Positions 26,790-37,547 of a stretch of 64,000 nt of DNA are shown here, piece after piece. Position 1 is the first letter of the stretch. Each line of letters begins with the position of its first letter. The translations under genes and the position numbers were made by a program. The DNA is from Patulibacter americanus DSM 16676 (GTDB lineage Bacteria > Actinomycetota > Thermoleophilia > Solirubrobacterales > Solirubrobacteraceae): positions 62,001-126,000 of the forward strand of contig NZ_ATUD01000007.1 in assembly GCF_000420025.1 (NCBI RefSeq). The letters are read 5' to 3'. A model generated the notes under the pieces. It ran no database searches, was not told the origin of the DNA, and was given only the letters and a program-made list of their open reading frames with translations.

Positions 26790-27574
26790 GCACGACCCCG
26801 AACACCCCTGAGACCGCGTCCTCCCACCACGGCCGCCTCGAGCGCAAGGTCGCCGTCATCACGGGCGCCGCGTCCGGGATCGGCGCCGAGACCGCGAAGG
26901 TCTTCCGCGAGCAGGGCGCGACCGTCGTCGGCTTCGACCTGACGGCCGACCAGCCCGAGGTCGACCTGGCGATCCAGGGCGACGTCACCTCGGGCACCGA
27001 CGTCGCAGCGGCCTACCGACAAGTGCGCGACACCTACGGCACCGTCGACATCCTGTTCAACAACGCGGGCATCTCGCCGCCGGACGACGACTCGATCCTC
27101 GAGACGGAGGAGGACGCCTGGCAGCGCGTGCAGGACGTCAACCTGAAGTCCGTCTACCTCTGCTGCAAGCACGGGATCCCGCACCTGCTCGAGACGGGCG
27201 GCGGGTCCGTCATCAACACTGCCTCCTTCGTGGCGCTCATGGGCGCGGCGACATCGCAGATCGCCTACACCGCGTCGAAGGGCGGCGTGCTGTCCATGAG
27301 CCGCGAGCTCGGCGTGCAGTTCGCCCGCCAGGGCGTGCGCGTCAACGCGCTCTGCCCCGGACCGGTCGACACCCCGCTCCTGCGCGAGCTCTACGCCAAC
27401 GACGCCGAGGCCGCCAACCGCCGCCTCGTCCACGTGCCGATGGGCCGGTTCGCCCAGGCCCGCGAGCTCGCCAACGCGGTGCTCTTCCTCGCCTCGGACG
27501 AGTCGAGCTTCATCACGGCCTCGACGTTCATGGTCGACGGCGGACTGACGGCGGCGTACGTCACGCCGATCTGA
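26786..27574 (+). CDS. short-chain dehydrogenase/reductase
   Basis: 262-residue classical SDR. The Rossmann glycine motif is TGAASGIG (residues 26-33), NNAG is at 92-95, the catalytic Ser is in INTASF and the YxxxK pair is Tyr161/Lys165, with a CPGPVDTPLL substrate loop. The acidic residue after beta-2 (FDLTAD) favours NAD+. In this operon it is well placed to oxidise the alcohol of a gamma-glutamyl amino-alcohol to the aldehyde. A general 3-oxoacyl reductase label would also fit sequence alone. It has a GAGGAG ribosome site and is the last gene of the operon. Confidence 0.9.
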   Translation: MSTTPNTPETASSHHGRLERKVAVITGAASGIGAETAKVFREQGATVVGFDLTADQPEVDLAIQGDVTSGTDVAAAYRQVRDTYGTVDILFNNAGISPPDDDSILETEEDAWQRVQDVNLKSVYLCCKHGIPHLLETGGGSVINTASFVALMGAATSQIAYTASKGGVLSMSRELGVQFARQGVRVNALCPGPVDTPLLRELYANDAEAANRRLVHVPMGRFAQARELANAVLFLASDESSFITASTFMVDGGLTAAYVTPI

Positions 27575-27640
27575 GGGGGCGGCCGGCGCCGGCCGCGTGG
27601 CCGGTCGGCGGGGTCGCGGATCGCCGGCGGTCCCTCGGCC

Positions 27641-28504
27641 CTACGGGTCGGTCGGCGCCGGAGCCGGAGTCGCGGCTGGGGCCCGCTCGGGCAACCGCGG
27701 AACCGCGTAGCGGTAGGGCAGGAAGGACGCGGGCGACGGGGTCGGGGGCTTGTGGAGGAACCCCGCCCCGTCGTCGGCCCCGGCGACACCCACCGGACAG
27801 CCGAGCGCCGCCACATCTGCGGCCTGCTCCGGACCGTTGGGGTTCTCCGCCCCACCGGACGGGTTCTTCGACCCGGCGATGATCGTCGCCGGCAGCGTCA
27901 GCCGCTGCCTCGTCCGCGGGAGGTTCACGCGGACCGCCACCGTCTTGCCGACCGCGTATCGCCGGTCCTTCGTGGGCAGGAAGACCTCCTTGACGTAACA
28001 CGACGACGGCGCCGAGGTCACGGTCGCGGTGAACGGTCCGATGAAGTCGTCCCAGGCGTATCCGTCGTGGAAGATCGCCCTCCCGATGGTCACCGACGCC
28101 CGGACGTCGCCCGACCGCGGCGGGACGATCGGGTAGTTCGCCCGGTACACCACGCGGAAGAGCGTGATGCCCTTCACGCCTCGGGTCGCGGGCGAGTGCT
28201 CGAGGTATTTCCCGGAGTCGTCGATGCGGTGGAGCGCCACCCTGCCTCCGAGCAGCTTCACCCGTCGCGGCACGGGGTGCCGCTCCTCCGGCCGATCGAA
28301 CTCCGGGTTCGACCGCCGCCCCTGAGCCGCGTCGGCCGGGGCAGTCATGCCCGCGCTCGAGACGACTGCCGCCAGGGCCACGGCGAGCGCCCGCCCCGCC
28401 GACGCCGGGCCCTGGCGACCCGCCGCTCGGGGTTCGACCCGTCCGGGCTCCTCCGGTCCGGCTGACCCGAGCCGCTCGTCGGACCCGGGTCGGTCGCGGC
28501 GCAT
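27641..28504 (-). CDS. secreted protein of unknown function
   Basis: 287 residues from ATG 28504. The long basic N-terminus leads into a hydrophobic signal core (ALAVALAAVVSSAGMTAP) and an ADAAQ cleavage region near residue 62. The mature protein has paired cysteines in SSCYVKEVF and AALGCPV, with beta-rich segments VSVTIGRAIF-like and TVAVRVNLP, and ends in a proline/alanine-rich tail (PAPAPTDP). No known domain was recognised. A much longer in-frame extension upstream is antisense to the alpha/beta hydrolase gene and is not coding. Confidence 0.6.
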   Translation of the reverse strand: MRRDRPGSDERLGSAGPEEPGRVEPRAAGRQGPASAGRALAVALAAVVSSAGMTAPADAAQGRRSNPEFDRPEERHPVPRRVKLLGGRVALHRIDDSGKYLEHSPATRGVKGITLFRVVYRANYPIVPPRSGDVRASVTIGRAIFHDGYAWDDFIGPFTATVTSAPSSCYVKEVFLPTKDRRYAVGKTVAVRVNLPRTRQRLTLPATIIAGSKNPSGGAENPNGPEQAADVAALGCPVGVAGADDGAGFLHKPPTPSPASFLPYRYAVPRLPERAPAATPAPAPTDP

Positions 28505-28653
28505 CCCCGACGATGGGGATCGACGGAGGGCAACGCCACTGGGCGAACGGGGACCACGCACGACCGGGACTGTCGCAGCCGCGGGCTTGTACGACAACGG
28601 GCAAGTGGGCCCCGCGGCCCGGGTCCCGACGGTCGGTGCGACCGAGACGGGCC

Positions 28654-29046
28654 CTAGGACGCGAGCGCCACCACGGCCTCGACCTCGACCAGCGCGCCCT
28701 TCGGCAGCGCCGCGACGCCGAGCGCCAGGCGGGCCGGGGGCGAGTCCGGGAAGAAGCGGGCGTAGACCTCGTTGACGTCCGCGAAGGCGCTGATGTCGGT
28801 CATGTAGACGGTGCAGCGGACCGCGTCGGCCATCTTCGCGCCGGCGCCCTCGATGATCGTCTGCAGGTTCTTCAGGGCCTGCTCGGCCTGCTGCACCGGG
28901 GTCTCCCCCACGATCTCGCCGGTCTCGGGGTCCAGCGGGATCTGGCCGGAGCAGAACAGCAGGCCCGCGGCGGAGACGGCGTGGACGTAGGGGCCGATGG
29001 CGGCGGGGGCGCCATCGACGACGAAGGGCTGACGATCGGTGCTCAT
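28654..29046 (-). CDS. RidA-family enamine/imine deaminase
   Basis: 130 residues, the standard RidA length. Conserved elements are GPYVHAVSAAGLLFCSGQIPLDP, QAEQALKNLQTIIEGAGA, VRCTVYMTDISAFADVNEVYARFF, the substrate arginine in PPARLALGV and the water-activating glutamate near the end (VEVEAVVAL). RidA hydrolyses reactive 2-aminoacrylate/2-iminobutyrate made by PLP enzymes such as the threonine ammonia-lyase encoded at 16.2-17.5 kb. It is divergent from the exported hydrolase gene. Confidence 0.93.
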   Translation of the reverse strand: MSTDRQPFVVDGAPAAIGPYVHAVSAAGLLFCSGQIPLDPETGEIVGETPVQQAEQALKNLQTIIEGAGAKMADAVRCTVYMTDISAFADVNEVYARFFPDSPPARLALGVAALPKGALVEVEAVVALAS

Positions 29047-29122
29047 GCGGTGGTGGTCTCCAAGGAGGACGGGTGACGGACGATCGCCACGATACCCGCG
29101 GACGGCCTATACCCTCCGGCGC

Positions 29123-31069
29123 GTGCCGCGCCGCGTCCGTCCCCTCCTCGTCGCCGTGCTCGGCGCCCTCGCCCTGTGGCCCGCCGGCTCGGCCTCCGCC
29201 GCCGGCTACGCGTGCGGAGACCAGGGCGTCGGCCGCACGCGCTGCACCCGCGTCGCCGTCCCGGTCGACCGGACGGGCGTGGTCGAGGGCCGCGTCGGCC
29301 TGTCCGTCCGCACGATCCAGGCGGGTCAGCGGAGGAGGAAGACGCGCCGCGAGGCCGTGCTGTTCCTCGCGGGCGGCCCCGGGCAGGCCGCGACCTCCTT
29401 CGCCTCCGAGCTCGTCCCCGAGCTGCGGCCGCTGCTGCGCCGTCGCGACCTCGTCACGGTCGACACCCGCGGCACCGGCCGCTCGACCGACCTCATCGTC
29501 TGCCCCGAGCTCGAGACGGGCGCGTTCACCGGCATCTCGTCCCCGGAGTCGCTGCGCTCCTGCGCCCGCCGCCTCGGCCCCACGGCCGACCGCTACGGCA
29601 CCACCGACGTCGTCGCGGACCTCGAGGCGGTGCGGGTCGCCGGCGGCTACGACCGCCTGCTGCTGGTCGGCGTCTCGTACGGCACCTACACCGCGCAGCG
29701 CTACGCGGCCGCGCACCCGGACCGCGTCTCGGGCCTCGTCCTCGACTCCGCCGTCGACGTGACGGGCGACGACCCCTACTCCCTGGCGACGTACCGGGCC
29801 ATCCCGACGTCGCTCTCCGCCGTCTGCCGCCGCGGCGCCTGCCGCGGCGTGACCCGTACCCCGAGCGCCGACCTGACCCGCGTGCGCGCCCGCCTGCCGA
29901 TCGCGGCCACCGTCGACGGCGGCGAGGGCAGGCGCGTGCCCACCACGGTCGACGCGACGGCGCTCCTGACGCTGATCCAGACCGGCGACATCGACCCGAT
30001 CGTGCGCGGCGCCCTGCCCAGCGTGCTGCGCCGCGCCGCACAGGGCGACGCGGCCCCGCTGGCGCGCATGGCCCGCGAGACCGGCGTGCTGACCCTGCCC
30101 GGCGACGACGAGGACCCGGCCCAGGGCGTCGCGAACGCCGCGGCGATCAGCACGGGCAGCTACATCGCGACCCTCTGCCGCGACGTCCGCCTGCCGTGGA
30201 CGACGGCGACGCCGGTGGGCGAGGCCCGGCGCCAGGCGGCGCTCGCCGCCCTGTCCGCCCGTTCCGACCGCGCCCGCGGCGGCTGGTCGGCCGCGTCCCT
30301 GCTCGACCTCACGCCCGGCGGCCTCTGCGCGGAGTGGCCGACCGGACCCGACAACGCCCCCGTCGGCCCCGCGCCCGACGTCCCGACGCTGGTCCTCAGC
30401 GGCCAGGACGACGTGCGGACCTCGCCGGAGGAGGCCCGCCGCGTCGCGCGCCGCCACCCGGGCGCGCAGCTGCTCTCGGTCCCCGCCCAGGGCCACTCCG
30501 TCCTCGGGGCCGGGCGCGGCTGCGTGCAGGGCGCCCTGAGGGCCTTCGCGAAGGGCCGGCCCGTCGGCCGCTGCCGCGTGCCGAGCGCCATCCCCTCCGT
30601 CGCGCCGCTGCCGCCCCGCTCCGCCGCCGAGCTGGGCCGCACCGGGGTCGACCGCGCCCGCGCCGTCGGCACCGCGACCGTCGTCGACGCGGTGCGCACC
30701 CTCGCGATGCGCGTCGCCTCGGAGGACGACGGTCTGACGATCAGCTTCGAGGAGCCCGAGCCGATCCGGGTCGCGGGGCTGCGCAGCGGCCACGCGATCC
30801 TCAGCGGCGAAGGCGACCTGTCCCTGGAGCGCATGGGGTTCGTCCCCGACACCGCCGTCACGACGCGCGGCGGGAACGGCAAGACGATCCGCGTGCGGGT
30901 CGACGGTCGCGGCCTGCGCCCGGGCGTCTATACCGTGCCCGACCCGCTGCGCAGCGGCGAGGCGCTGCTCGAGGCCCTCGGCCTGGACCCGTCGCTGCTC
31001 GAGGCGGCCCGGAGCGGTCTGCCCGGGAGCGGCCTCGCGCGCACCGTCGCGCGCCTGCTGCGCGACTGA
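29123..31069 (+). CDS. secreted alpha/beta hydrolase (TAP/proline-iminopeptidase-like)
   Basis: 648 residues from GTG 29123, at the start of a clear signal peptide ([26 protein letters not shown]). The oxyanion loop is FLAGGPGQA, the nucleophile Ser lies in [19 protein letters not shown] follows beta-4, and the C-terminal catalytic region has [17 protein letters not shown] and the histidine in QGHSVLG. This matches the Streptomyces tripeptidyl-aminopeptidase family. The last 130 residues are a beta-rich extension of unknown role. It is exported and likely a peptidase or esterase. Confidence 0.85.
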   Translation: MPRRVRPLLVAVLGALALWPAGSASAAGYACGDQGVGRTRCTRVAVPVDRTGVVEGRVGLSVRTIQAGQRRRKTRREAVLFLAGGPGQAATSFASELVPELRPLLRRRDLVTVDTRGTGRSTDLIVCPELETGAFTGISSPESLRSCARRLGPTADRYGTTDVVADLEAVRVAGGYDRLLLVGVSYGTYTAQRYAAAHPDRVSGLVLDSAVDVTGDDPYSLATYRAIPTSLSAVCRRGACRGVTRTPSADLTRVRARLPIAATVDGGEGRRVPTTVDATALLTLIQTGDIDPIVRGALPSVLRRAAQGDAAPLARMARETGVLTLPGDDEDPAQGVANAAAISTGSYIATLCRDVRLPWTTATPVGEARRQAALAALSARSDRARGGWSAASLLDLTPGGLCAEWPTGPDNAPVGPAPDVPTLVLSGQDDVRTSPEEARRVARRHPGAQLLSVPAQGHSVLGAGRGCVQGALRAFAKGRPVGRCRVPSAIPSVAPLPPRSAAELGRTGVDRARAVGTATVVDAVRTLAMRVASEDDGLTISFEEPEPIRVAGLRSGHAILSGEGDLSLERMGFVPDTAVTTRGGNGKTIRVRVDGRGLRPGVYTVPDPLRSGEALLEALGLDPSLLEAARSGLPGSGLARTVARLLRD

Positions 31070-31157
31070 GGCGGACCGCCGCGGGCCGGCCCGGCGCCCG
31101 GGCGGCCCGCGCCCCGTCGTCTGCCCGGCGCCGGGGCGGTGTGGGACGCTGGGGCGG

Positions 31158-33230
31158 ATGCCGAACGCCCTGGCCCAGGAGACCTCCCCCTACCTGCTGC
31201 AGCACGCGGAGAACCCCGTGGACTGGCTGCCCTGGGGACCGGAGGCGCTGGCCCGGGCGCGCGACGAGGACAAGCCGCTGCTCGTCTCGATCGGCTACTC
31301 CGCGTGCCACTGGTGCCACGTGATGGCCCACGAGTCGTTCGAGGACCCGGCGATCGCCGCCGTCATGAACCAGCACTTCGTGTGCGTGAAGGTCGACCGC
31401 GAGGAGCGGCCGGACGTCGACGCGATCTGCATGGAGGCCGTGCAGGCGATGACGGGCCAGGGCGGCTGGCCGCTGAACATGTTCCTCACCCCGGAGCAGG
31501 CCCCGATCCACGGCGGCACGTACTTCCCGCCGCAGCCGCGCCAGGGGATGCCGTCCTGGCGGGTGGTCCTCGACGCCGTGGCCGAGGCGTGGCGGGAGCG
31601 CAAGGACGAGATCCGCCAGGAGCTGGCGACCGTCGGCGAGCGGCTCGCGGGCGCGGCGAACCTCACCCCCGCCGACGACGTCCCCGGCCCGTCCGTCCTC
31701 TCCGCGGCCGTCCGCGCGATGCGCGAGCGCTACGACGCGATCCAGGGCGGCTTCGGCGGGGCCCCGAAGTTCCCGCCCCATCCCGCGCTGCTGTTCCTGC
31801 TCGCCCGCGCGGCCGGCGACGGCCCGAGCACGGGCCGGGCGGGCGGCGGCGCGGCGATGCCCGGCGACGAGCGCTCCCTGGCCGGCGCGATGGCCCGCCA
31901 GACGCTGCGCTCCATGGCCTCCGGCGGCATCCACGACCAGCTCGGCGGCGGCTTCTCGCGCTACGCCGTCGACGCCACGTGGACCGTCCCGCACTTCGAG
32001 AAGATGCTCTACGACAACGCGCTCCTCGCCCGCGCGTACGTTCAGGGCTGGCTCCTGTGGCAGGACGGCGCGCTGCGCGACACCGCCGAGCGCACCCTGG
32101 CGTTCATGGCCACCGAGCTGCGGGGCCCGGAGGGCGGGTTCCTCGCCGCGCTCGACGCCGACTCCGAGGGCGTCGAGGGCAAGTTCTACGTATGGACGCC
32201 GGAGGAGATCCGCGCGGCGCTCGACCCCGCCGAGGCCCAAGCCGCGATCGAGTGGTTCGGCGTGACCGAGGAGGGCAACTTCGACGGCCGCAGCGTGCTC
32301 GAGGACCGCGGCACGTCCCCCGATCCCGTCACGCGCCAGCGGATCCGCGACGGCCTGCTCGCCGCCCGGTCCCAGCGGGTCCGTCCCGGCACGGACGACA
32401 AGCGCCTGGCGGGCTGGAACGGCCTGGCAATCCAGGCCTTCGCCGAGGCCGGCGCCGCCCTGAACCGCGAGGACCTGCTCGACGTCGCCCGGCAGGCCGC
32501 CGCCTTCCTGCGCTCCGAGCTCGTCGTGGACGGCCGCCTGCGGCGCTCCTGGTCGCACCGCGGTGCCGGCGGCCCGGGCGGCGGTGCGGCACCCCACCCG
32601 GCCGTCCTCGAGGACCACGCCTACCTGCTCGAGGCGGCCGTCGCGCTCTACGAGGCCGGCGGCGACCCCGAGCACCTCGCCTGGGCCCGCGAGCTGGCCG
32701 CCACGATCGAGGAGCGCTTCGGCGACCCGGAGCGCGGCGGCTTCTTCTCCACCGCCGACGACGCGGAGCAGCTGCTCGCCCGCCGCAAGGAGATCGACGA
32801 CGCCCCCATCCCCGCCGGCGGCGCCTCGGCCGCCCGCGGCCTCCTGCGGCTCGCCGCGCTCACGGGCGAGCACGCCCACGCCGAGGCCGCCCAGGGCTGG
32901 CTGCGCCTCGTCGCCCCGCTGCTCGAGCGCCACCCCCAGGCCGTCGCCTACGCCCTGCTGGCCCTCGACGAGCACCACCGCCCGGCCCGGGAGGTCGCGA
33001 TCGTGGGCCCCGAGGAGGAGCGCGAGGCCCTCGCCCGCGTCGTCCGCGAGCGCCTGCGCCCCGGCGTCGTCCTGGCCGTCGGCTCGGGCGAGGACGCCGG
33101 GACGACCACCGTCCCGCTGCTGCTCGGCCGCACCCCGGTCGACGGCCACGCCGCCGCCTACGTGTGCGAGGGGTTCACCTGCCGGGCGCCGGTGACGGAC
33201 CCGGAGGCGCTGCGCGAGGCGCTGGGGTAG
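31158..33230 (+). CDS. DUF255 thioredoxin-domain protein (YyaL/SPATA20-like)
   Basis: 690 residues. The N-terminal thioredoxin-like domain starts [21 protein letters not shown] and has the CxxC in [17 protein letters not shown] (about residues 47-62), then [10 protein letters not shown]. The rest is an (alpha/alpha)6-barrel-like region ([43 protein letters not shown]). The family length is about 680-790. It is widespread and conserved but its biochemical role is not settled; a redox or sugar-epimerase-like function has been suggested from fold alone. Confidence 0.92.
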   Translation: MPNALAQETSPYLLQHAENPVDWLPWGPEALARARDEDKPLLVSIGYSACHWCHVMAHESFEDPAIAAVMNQHFVCVKVDREERPDVDAICMEAVQAMTGQGGWPLNMFLTPEQAPIHGGTYFPPQPRQGMPSWRVVLDAVAEAWRERKDEIRQELATVGERLAGAANLTPADDVPGPSVLSAAVRAMRERYDAIQGGFGGAPKFPPHPALLFLLARAAGDGPSTGRAGGGAAMPGDERSLAGAMARQTLRSMASGGIHDQLGGGFSRYAVDATWTVPHFEKMLYDNALLARAYVQGWLLWQDGALRDTAERTLAFMATELRGPEGGFLAALDADSEGVEGKFYVWTPEEIRAALDPAEAQAAIEWFGVTEEGNFDGRSVLEDRGTSPDPVTRQRIRDGLLAARSQRVRPGTDDKRLAGWNGLAIQAFAEAGAALNREDLLDVARQAAAFLRSELVVDGRLRRSWSHRGAGGPGGGAAPHPAVLEDHAYLLEAAVALYEAGGDPEHLAWARELAATIEERFGDPERGGFFSTADDAEQLLARRKEIDDAPIPAGGASAARGLLRLAALTGEHAHAEAAQGWLRLVAPLLERHPQAVAYALLALDEHHRPAREVAIVGPEEEREALARVVRERLRPGVVLAVGSGEDAGTTTVPLLLGRTPVDGHAAAYVCEGFTCRAPVTDPEALREALG

Positions 33231-33404
33231 GGAAGGGGACCGGGCCCCGCCCGCCACGTCTCGGGCCCCGCCGCGTCGGACCTCGTCACGGCGGCGGGCA
33301 CCCGGAGAAGCCGGCCCCGTCCGTCGCCTCGCGGATCGCCGCCGACGTACGTCGTCCGCATCGTCACAGGACAACCGCCCCGGGCCGGGTACCGTAGCCC
33401 CGAC

Positions 33405-35912
33405 ATGAGCCGGATCCTCGCGTTCGCCGCCCACCCACGCCGGCGCATCGTCGTCCTCGTCGCCTGGCTCGTCTTCGTCGTGCTGGCCGCCGGGCCGCTC
33501 GGCCTGATGACGAAGTTCTCCGACGCCGAGGACAACGAGAGCTCCTCGTTCCTCCCCGGCGACGCGGAGTCGACCGAGGCCCTGGAGCGGGCGGAGCGGC
33601 TGCAGGGCGGCGAGCTCGCCCCGGCGGTGATCGTCTACCACCGCGACGGACGCCTGACCACCGAGGACCGCCGCACGATCGCGGCCGATCGCGCCGAGCT
33701 CAACGCGCTGCGCGAGGGCCGCGGCCTGACGGCGGACGAGCGCGAGCGCGACGGCGACACGCCCTCGACCGCCGACGTCCTGCGCTCCCAGACCTCGCCC
33801 TTCGGCGAGCCCGTCCTGTCCGAGAACGGCACGACCGCCATCCTCACCGCGCAGGTCCGCGGCAACGGCGAGACCGAGACGCTGCTGGACCCCGTCGAGG
33901 CGTGGCGCGACCGCGTCTCGACCCCGAAGGACCGCACGGAGGCGCTGCAGGTGCAGGTCGGCGGCCCCGCGGGCAGCGCCGCGGACGCGGTCAAGGTGTT
34001 CAGCAGCATCAACGGCACCCTCATCGGCGCGGCGCTCACGCTCGTCGTGATCCTGCTGATCCTCATCTACCGCAGCCCGATCTTCTGGCTCGTCCCGATC
34101 GCGGCGGTGATCGGCGCCGAGGTCGCCTCGCGGTCCGCCGGCTACGGCCTGAGCGAGCTCGGCGCGACCGTCAACGGGCAGTCGTCCTCCATCCTCTCCG
34201 TGCTCGTGATCGGCGCGGGCACGGACTACGCGCTCCTGCTCGTCTCGCGCTACCGCGAGGAGCTGCACAGCTTCGACGACCGGCTCGAGGCGCTGCGCCA
34301 TGCGCTGACGTCGTCGGGCCCCGCGATCGTCGCGTCCGGCGCCACCGTCGTCGCCGCGCTCCTGACGCTGACCCTCGCGAAGGTCAACGCGACCTCCGGG
34401 CTCGGCCCGATCGGCGCCATGGGCGTGCTCGTGGCCGTCGTCGCGATGCTCACCCTGCTCCCGGCCCTCCTGGCCGTCTGCGGGCGCCGGATCTTCTGGC
34501 CGTTCGTGCCCCGGACGGCGGCCCACCCCGTGAGCGACCTGCGGATGTCCGAGCGCGGCCGGCGGCTGTCGACCGGCTCGCGCGGCCGGGTGGCGTCGGT
34601 CGCGATCGGCCTGGGCATCCTCGTCCCGCTCGTGGCGATGATCGCGGTCGGCGGTGCCGTCGGCGCGGGCCTCGGTGCGCTGGGCCTCGGCGGCCTCGCG
34701 GTCCTGCTCGGCCTGGTCGCGGCGGTCGTGACCGTGGTGGTCGTCGTCCGCGCGCTGGCGCCGCACGTCCACAACCCCGTCGAGGTCCGCCTGGCCGACC
34801 GCGCGGCGAAGACGACCGAGACGGGTGCTTGGAACGGCCTGGGCGAGCGGATCGCCCGCGGTCCCCGGCGGATCTGGATCGGCGCCACCGTCGTGCTCCT
34901 CGTCTGCTGCCTCGGGCTGACGCAGCTGAACACGAACCTCACGCAGAACGACTCCTACCGCAGCGAGGTCGAGTCGCAGACGGCCGCGAAGCTGCTCGCG
35001 AAGGGCTTCCCCGCCGGCGGCGACGCCCCGACGGACGTCATCGTCCCCGACGCATCGAAGGTCGAGGCCGTCGTCGCCGCCGCCAAGCGCGTGCCCGGCG
35101 TCGCCGACGTGCGCCCCGCGGTCGGCAACGACGGGGAGCCGGTGGTCGGCACCGACGGCACGCTGCTCAGCCTGCAGCTCCGCGAGAACCCCTACAGCGT
35201 GGCCGCGCAGGACCGGATCCCCGCGATCCGCCGCGCGGTGCAGGAGGCAGGCGGCTCCGCCGTGCTGGTCGGCGGACAGACCGCGATCGCCTACGACCAG
35301 AAGGACGCGGCCGCGCGCGACACGATCCTGATCGTCCCCGTGGCGCTGCTCGTGGTGCTGCTGATCCTCATGCTGCTGCTGCGCGCGTTCGTGGCGCCGC
35401 TGCTCCTGATCCTCACCGTGGTCCTGTCCTTCGCCGCCGCGCTCGGCGTGAGCGTGCTCGTGTGGGAGCACGTCTTCGGGTTCTCCGGCACGGACCCGTC
35501 CATCCCGCTCTACGCCTTCGTGTTCCTCGTGGCGCTGGGCATCGACTACAACATCTTCCTCATGGCCCGGGTGCGCGAGGAGGCCATCCACCGCGGCACC
35601 CGCGCCGGGATGATCCGCGGCCTCGGCGCCACGGGCGGAGTCATCACCTCGGCGGGCATCGTGCTGGCGGGCACCTTCGCCGTGCTGGGCGTCCTGCCCC
35701 TGGTCTTCCTCACCGAGATCGGGTTCGCGGTCGCCTTCGGCGTCCTGCTGGACACCTTCGTCGTGCGCTCCATCCTCGTCCCCGCGCTCACCCTCGACGC
35801 CGGCCGGCGGGTGTGGTGGCCCTCGGCGCTCAGCCGCCACGACGCGCCGCACGGAGGCGGGGAGCGGCGCCCTCACGAATCTCTCAAGGATCCGGGGGAC
35901 GCGACGCCGTAG
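33405..35912 (+). CDS. MMPL/RND-family transporter
   Basis: 835-residue inner-membrane exporter with two six-helix halves and periplasmic loops (about 45-200 and 500-625). Both proton-relay Asp-Tyr pairs are visible: GAGTDYALLLVSRYREEL in the first half and ALGIDYNIFLMARVREE in the second. This is the MmpL hallmark for proton-driven lipid or hydrophobic-compound export. Extra helices occur between the halves (GSRGRVASVAIGLGILVPLVAMI region). No accessory lipid-synthesis gene is adjacent, so the cargo is unknown. Confidence 0.92.
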   Translation: MSRILAFAAHPRRRIVVLVAWLVFVVLAAGPLGLMTKFSDAEDNESSSFLPGDAESTEALERAERLQGGELAPAVIVYHRDGRLTTEDRRTIAADRAELNALREGRGLTADERERDGDTPSTADVLRSQTSPFGEPVLSENGTTAILTAQVRGNGETETLLDPVEAWRDRVSTPKDRTEALQVQVGGPAGSAADAVKVFSSINGTLIGAALTLVVILLILIYRSPIFWLVPIAAVIGAEVASRSAGYGLSELGATVNGQSSSILSVLVIGAGTDYALLLVSRYREELHSFDDRLEALRHALTSSGPAIVASGATVVAALLTLTLAKVNATSGLGPIGAMGVLVAVVAMLTLLPALLAVCGRRIFWPFVPRTAAHPVSDLRMSERGRRLSTGSRGRVASVAIGLGILVPLVAMIAVGGAVGAGLGALGLGGLAVLLGLVAAVVTVVVVVRALAPHVHNPVEVRLADRAAKTTETGAWNGLGERIARGPRRIWIGATVVLLVCCLGLTQLNTNLTQNDSYRSEVESQTAAKLLAKGFPAGGDAPTDVIVPDASKVEAVVAAAKRVPGVADVRPAVGNDGEPVVGTDGTLLSLQLRENPYSVAAQDRIPAIRRAVQEAGGSAVLVGGQTAIAYDQKDAAARDTILIVPVALLVVLLILMLLLRAFVAPLLLILTVVLSFAAALGVSVLVWEHVFGFSGTDPSIPLYAFVFLVALGIDYNIFLMARVREEAIHRGTRAGMIRGLGATGGVITSAGIVLAGTFAVLGVLPLVFLTEIGFAVAFGVLLDTFVVRSILVPALTLDAGRRVWWPSALSRHDAPHGGGERRPHESLKDPGDATP

Positions 35913-35975
35913 AGTCCGGGCGGCGAGCGGCTCCCCCGGCCCCGCGCCGTCCCCTCCCCCCGAACCTGGAGCACC

Positions 35976-36686
35976 ATGCCCCGTCCTCTCTCGCTGGCGA
36001 CCATCCCGGCCGCCGCCATCCTCGGCCTCGCCGCGATCCCCGCCACCGGGTCCGCCGCGACCATCGCGCCGAGCGCCCCCTGCTACGCGACGTCGTACGA
36101 CCAGAACCGGCCGTCGGGTGAGCGCCTGCAGTGGCAGCCGATGACGGGCACGATCTCCGGCGGCACGCCCGGCGGCCGCTTCCAGATCTACGGCGTCGGC
36201 GGCAAGGCCGGCAGCCAGGTCGGCACGTTCGACGCCGCCGGCAACGCTCCGTACACCATCACGAGCTACAGCAACCCGGGCATCTCCCCGAGCGCCGGCC
36301 GCACCGTGCGGCTCGAGGTCACGGAGTTCGTCAACGGCACCTCGCCGGTCACGGGCGCGGTCGACGTCAAGGTCACCACGCTCGCCGTCGACGTCGCCTC
36401 GCGCCCGAGCAGCCCGCTCCGCAAGCGCGTCGTCCGCGTCTCGGGCACCCCGTTCGCCGGCCAGCAGCTCTACGGGTTCGTCGTCCGCGGCCAGAAGGGC
36501 TCGCGGGTCCTCAAGCGCATCTCGCTCGGCCGCGCCAACGCCTGCGGCTACGCCCGTACGCGCGCCGTCGTCGCCCCGAGCCGCTACCGGACCGGCACCT
36601 ACTCGCTGTACATCAACCCGGGCAAGAAGCTCAACAAGTCCACGGCGGTCGGGTACTCCTTCCGCATCACGCGCCGGTACTTCTAG
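35976..36686 (+). CDS. exported beta-rich protein, copy 1 of a tandem pair ending in RRYF
   Basis: 236 residues. A signal peptide (MPRPLSLATIPAAAILGLAAIPATGSAATI) is followed by a mature beta-rich protein with cysteines near residue 38 and in NACGYARTR. It shares with the next gene the signatures GVGGKAGS, TFDAAGN, NPGISPS, KRISLG, NACGY and the terminal RRYF, so the two are tandem paralogues. The conserved two cysteines suggest one disulfide. No anchor is present. Function is unknown; a surface or matrix role is only a guess. Confidence 0.75.
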   Translation: MPRPLSLATIPAAAILGLAAIPATGSAATIAPSAPCYATSYDQNRPSGERLQWQPMTGTISGGTPGGRFQIYGVGGKAGSQVGTFDAAGNAPYTITSYSNPGISPSAGRTVRLEVTEFVNGTSPVTGAVDVKVTTLAVDVASRPSSPLRKRVVRVSGTPFAGQQLYGFVVRGQKGSRVLKRISLGRANACGYARTRAVVAPSRYRTGTYSLYINPGKKLNKSTAVGYSFRITRRYF

Positions 36687-36848
36687 TCCCCGCGCCCACC
36701 CGCTCCGGCGGTCGTCTCCGACGATCACCGGGGCGGCTTCGGACCGGGACCCGACCGTGCGCGGTGGCGACGCCGCCGCGCACACTAGGATCCCGGCCAC
36801 GGAGCGCCCAGGCGCTCTCGTCCCCTTCCCTCTCCCCTCAGGAGCACC

Positions 36849-37547
36849 ATGTCCCGCCGCTCAATCGCCGCGGTCGTTCCGGCCGTCGCTCTTCTCGGCC
36901 TCGCCGTCGCTCCCGCGATGAGCTCCGCCGCCACGATCACCCCGGACCGCGCGTGCTACAGCCGCGTGCCCACGCAGGGCTCGCAGCCGATCAACCTCTC
37001 CATCGCCGGCGGCGTCCCGAACGCCCGCTTCTTCGCCTTCGGCGTCGGCGGCAAGGCCAGCTCCAGCACGACGACGACGTTCGACGCGGCCGGCAACGGC
37101 GTCGCGCAGATCACGAACTTCTCGACGGGCGGCATCAACCCGAGCAAGGGCCGGTCGCTCTCCATCGGCCTGAACCAGTACGGCCCCGGCACGCCGAACG
37201 GCCAGACCGACACGGCGACCGTCAAGGTCACGAACGCCGCGCTCGACGTGAACATCAAGCGCCGCAGCCCGTACTCGCGTGCCACGTGGACCGTCTCGGG
37301 CCTCACCCCGCTGTTCGGCCAGGGCACCCTCTACGCGTCCTACACCAAGGGCACGAAGAGCCGCAAGGTCATCAAGCGCATCAAGCTCGGCACCCCGAAG
37401 AACGCCTGCGGCTACCTGCGCGTGAGCAAGGTCCCGCCGCCCGCCAAGCGCACCGGCACCTGGACGATCTGGGTCCACGTCGGCAAGAAGTTCGTCGAGA
37501 AGCAGTCGCTCGCGACGTCCATCCGCGTCTTCCGCCGCTACTTCTAG
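36849..37547 (+). CDS. exported beta-rich protein, copy 2 of a tandem pair ending in RRYF
   Basis: 232 residues, same layout as its upstream neighbour: a signal peptide (AAVVPAVALLGLAVAPAMSSAAT), a cysteine near residue 37, GVGGKASS, TFDAAGN, INPSKGRS, KRIKLG, NACGYLRV, and RRYF at the end. The 162-bp spacer and a GGAG ribosome site before the ATG fit a separate but co-directional gene. Sequence divergence from copy 1 is considerable, so the duplication is not recent. It may bind a ligand or polymer, but no domain was recognised. Confidence 0.75.
   Translation: MSRRSIAAVVPAVALLGLAVAPAMSSAATITPDRACYSRVPTQGSQPINLSIAGGVPNARFFAFGVGGKASSSTTTTFDAAGNGVAQITNFSTGGINPSKGRSLSIGLNQYGPGTPNGQTDTATVKVTNAALDVNIKRRSPYSRATWTVSGLTPLFGQGTLYASYTKGTKSRKVIKRIKLGTPKNACGYLRVSKVPPPAKRTGTWTIWVHVGKKFVEKQSLATSIRVFRRYF

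Noticed and set aside
28505..30793. Upstream in-frame extension of the secreted protein at 27641-28504
   Set aside because: It is antisense to the exported alpha/beta hydrolase, whose motifs are clear.
30858..36800. Very long minus-strand open frame opposite the DUF255 and MMPL genes
   Set aside because: It is low-complexity Arg/Gly/Asp-rich antisense sequence produced by high GC; the plus strand encodes recognisable families with correct motifs.
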